Below are positions 6,573-7,569 of a stretch of DNA of 7,569 bases, piece after piece. The stretch's first letter is position 1, and the number at the start of each line of letters is the position of its first letter. The notes beneath the pieces were generated by a model. It saw only the letters and a program-made list of their open reading frames with translations. It did no database searches and was not told the DNA's origin. Position numbers and translations under genes: made by a program. The stretch spans positions 1 through 7,569 of the forward strand of contig JAZNRA010000042.1 in the NCBI GenBank assembly GCA_045590415.1, in the 5' to 3' direction. The stretch is from RGIG3009 sp045590415. Its GTDB lineage: Bacteria > Bacillota > Clostridia > Oscillospirales > Acutalibacteraceae.

Positions 6573-7496
6573 TTAATCTTGTTTGCCCATCAAATCTAAG
6601 GCCTTGCCTACCACGATTCGGAAGAAGGCCATCATGAAGAACAAGAATACGGACAAGGCCGCCGCATAACCCATTTCATATCGTGCTGTACCGACGTCCT
6701 GAATCAACGGAACCAACGTATCAACGGAGTTGTTGACACTGGGGTAACCCGCCAAAGTCGTAACAACGACACTGATAGAAAATACGGATTGGATCTGCAT
6801 GACCGCACTAAACAGCAAAATGCTCTTCATGGACGGAAGTGTGATATACCACAACTCATGCCAACGTGAACGTACGCCGTCGATCGCGCCGGCTTCGTAC
6901 AATTCGGAGTTTACATTCTGCAAGCCGGAAATGTTCGCCAAGAACGAAACGCCCATACTCATCCACAGCTGCACAACCATAATGATCGTAGAGTTGTAGG
7001 CGACGTCCTTCAACCATTGAATCGGCTCGGTAATGAAACCTAAACTGATCAATAAGTTGTTGACGTAACCGAAGCTATCGCCTGAGAAGGCAACCTGCCA
7101 AATGTAATAGGCGTTACCGACCAATGCCGGCGCGTAAAACAAAAATGACAAGATGCTGCGAACAGCATGCGGAAACTCGTTAATCAACCAGGCAAGCAAA
7201 AAGGAAAGTAAAAAGCTTAACGGGCCGGTTATGACTGCAAATCTTAAGGTGTTGCCCAAAACCGTGAAAAACACACTGTCGTCTGTGAACATACGCATAT
7301 AGTTCTGAATTCCCGTGAAAATCGGGGTTGAAACCATATCGTAGTCAAAGAAACTGAGCACGACCGAAGAAGCAACCGGAATGAGCGTACACAAAATAAA
7401 GAACGCCATAAACGGTGCCAGCAACAACCAGGAAGCCGTGTTTTCTCCTGCTCCGGACAGTTTCGATTTTGAGGTGGGTATAGTTCTTGTTTTCAC
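6573..7496 (-). CDS. MalF-type sugar ABC transporter permease (first gene of the visible operon)
   Basis: A CUT1-type importer channel subunit, 307 residues. Six membrane segments are visible near 22-48, 78-105, 112-135, 168-190, 224-246 and 275-296. The EAA loop LYEAGAIDGVRSRWHELWYI (199-218) ends with TLPSM (219-223); Glu201, Ala202 and Gly207 are the key positions, with EAG in place of EAA. The N-terminal pattern WLLLAPFMAFFILCTLIPVA (23-42) and FTGIQNYMRMF (60-70) are typical of MalF/UgpA/LplB-like subunits. It presumably forms the heterodimeric channel with the MalG-type subunit encoded next. The start is GTG at 7496, with AGGAGG 7 bases before it. No ATP-binding gene is visible, so an ATPase encoded elsewhere, such as an MsmX-type shared one, would be needed; that is inference from related Firmicute systems. 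Confidence 0.92.
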   Translation of the reverse strand: MKTRTIPTSKSKLSGAGENTASWLLLAPFMAFFILCTLIPVASSVVLSFFDYDMVSTPIFTGIQNYMRMFTDDSVFFTVLGNTLRFAVITGPLSFLLSFLLAWLINEFPHAVRSILSFLFYAPALVGNAYYIWQVAFSGDSFGYVNNLLISLGFITEPIQWLKDVAYNSTIIMVVQLWMSMGVSFLANISGLQNVNSELYEAGAIDGVRSRWHELWYITLPSMKSILLFSAVMQIQSVFSISVVVTTLAGYPSVNNSVDTLVPLIQDVGTARYEMGYAAALSVFLFFMMAFFRIVVGKALDLMGKQD

Positions 7497-7569
7497 CCTG
7501 TTTCCTCCTCTTGTTACATAAATCTGCTGAGTGCCCTGGAAAAGACGTTACATGTTCGTCGGCGTGCGA
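7497..7569 (-). other. Leader of the first permease, probably with the tail of an unseen upstream gene
   Basis: This 73-base stretch contains the AGGAGG site (7509-7504) of the GTG-started permease. Two reading frames end here. One gives RTPTNM and stops with TAA at 7550-7548, leaving a 51-base gap. The other gives 17 residues ending SRFM and stops with TAA at 7516-7514, leaving a 17-base gap. The first uses codons more like those of the visible genes; the second has several rare-looking Arg codons. Either gap suits this operon. No convincing promoter or terminator is seen, so the operon may begin further upstream. Confidence 0.4.

Noticed and set aside
7517..7545. A possible promoter (TTTTCC, 17 bases, TATGTA) upstream of the first permease
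   Set aside because: The -35 is poor, and the start point would fall on the ribosome binding site, leaving almost no leader.
1..7569. CRISPR array, insertion sequence, phage or toxin-antitoxin genes
   Set aside because: No direct repeat series, terminal inverted repeats, transposase or recombinase motifs, or small paired genes were seen. The window is tightly packed with one coherent operon.

Overview
This window looks like part of a carbohydrate-uptake locus from a Gram-positive, low- to mid-GC anaerobe, most likely a Clostridia-type Firmicute (Oscillospiraceae/Lachnospiraceae-like, gut or rumen). That is inferred from the strong purine-rich ribosome binding sites, the free use of GTG and TTG starts, the lipoprotein signal, and the gene set (CUT1-type sugar permeases with a DUF5696 protein and a Yip1-family membrane protein). 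No marker gene fixes the genus.

Every gene I accept lies on the minus strand, so transcription runs from high to low coordinates. In that order: a 73-base leader (7569-7497) that probably holds the last codons of an unseen gene; a MalF-type ABC permease (7496-6573, GTG start); a MalG-type permease (6519-5620, TTG start); a 704-residue membrane protein with an extracytoplasmic NHL-like propeller, a TPR-like linker and a Yip1-type membrane domain (5583-3469, TTG start); a 741-residue DUF5696 lipoprotein (3421-1196); and a second MalF-type permease (1176-262). Gaps between genes are only 19 to 53 bases, each downstream gene has its own ribosome binding site, and no terminator or convincing promoter lies between them, so the five genes read as one operon. 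A strong intrinsic terminator at 239-203 closes it. A separate promoter (147-119) then drives a new gene whose first 22 codons, a signal-peptide start, are cut by the left edge.

The likely joint job is recognition and import of a glycan or oligosaccharide. The two types of permease form the channel. The lipoprotein and the propeller protein display large domains outside the membrane and could bind or process the ligand. No ATPase and no complete solute-binding protein is visible. Firmicute CUT1 importers commonly borrow a shared MsmX-type ATPase, and the binding protein may lie just outside either edge. The substrate cannot be told from this sequence.

The points most worth a second look are the multi-domain propeller/TPR/Yip1 protein, the DUF5696 protein of unknown activity, the 2:1 ratio of MalF-type to MalG-type permeases with the odd one placed at the operon end, and the run of three successive non-ATG starts. 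I found no CRISPR array, tRNA, rRNA, insertion sequence or phage gene.
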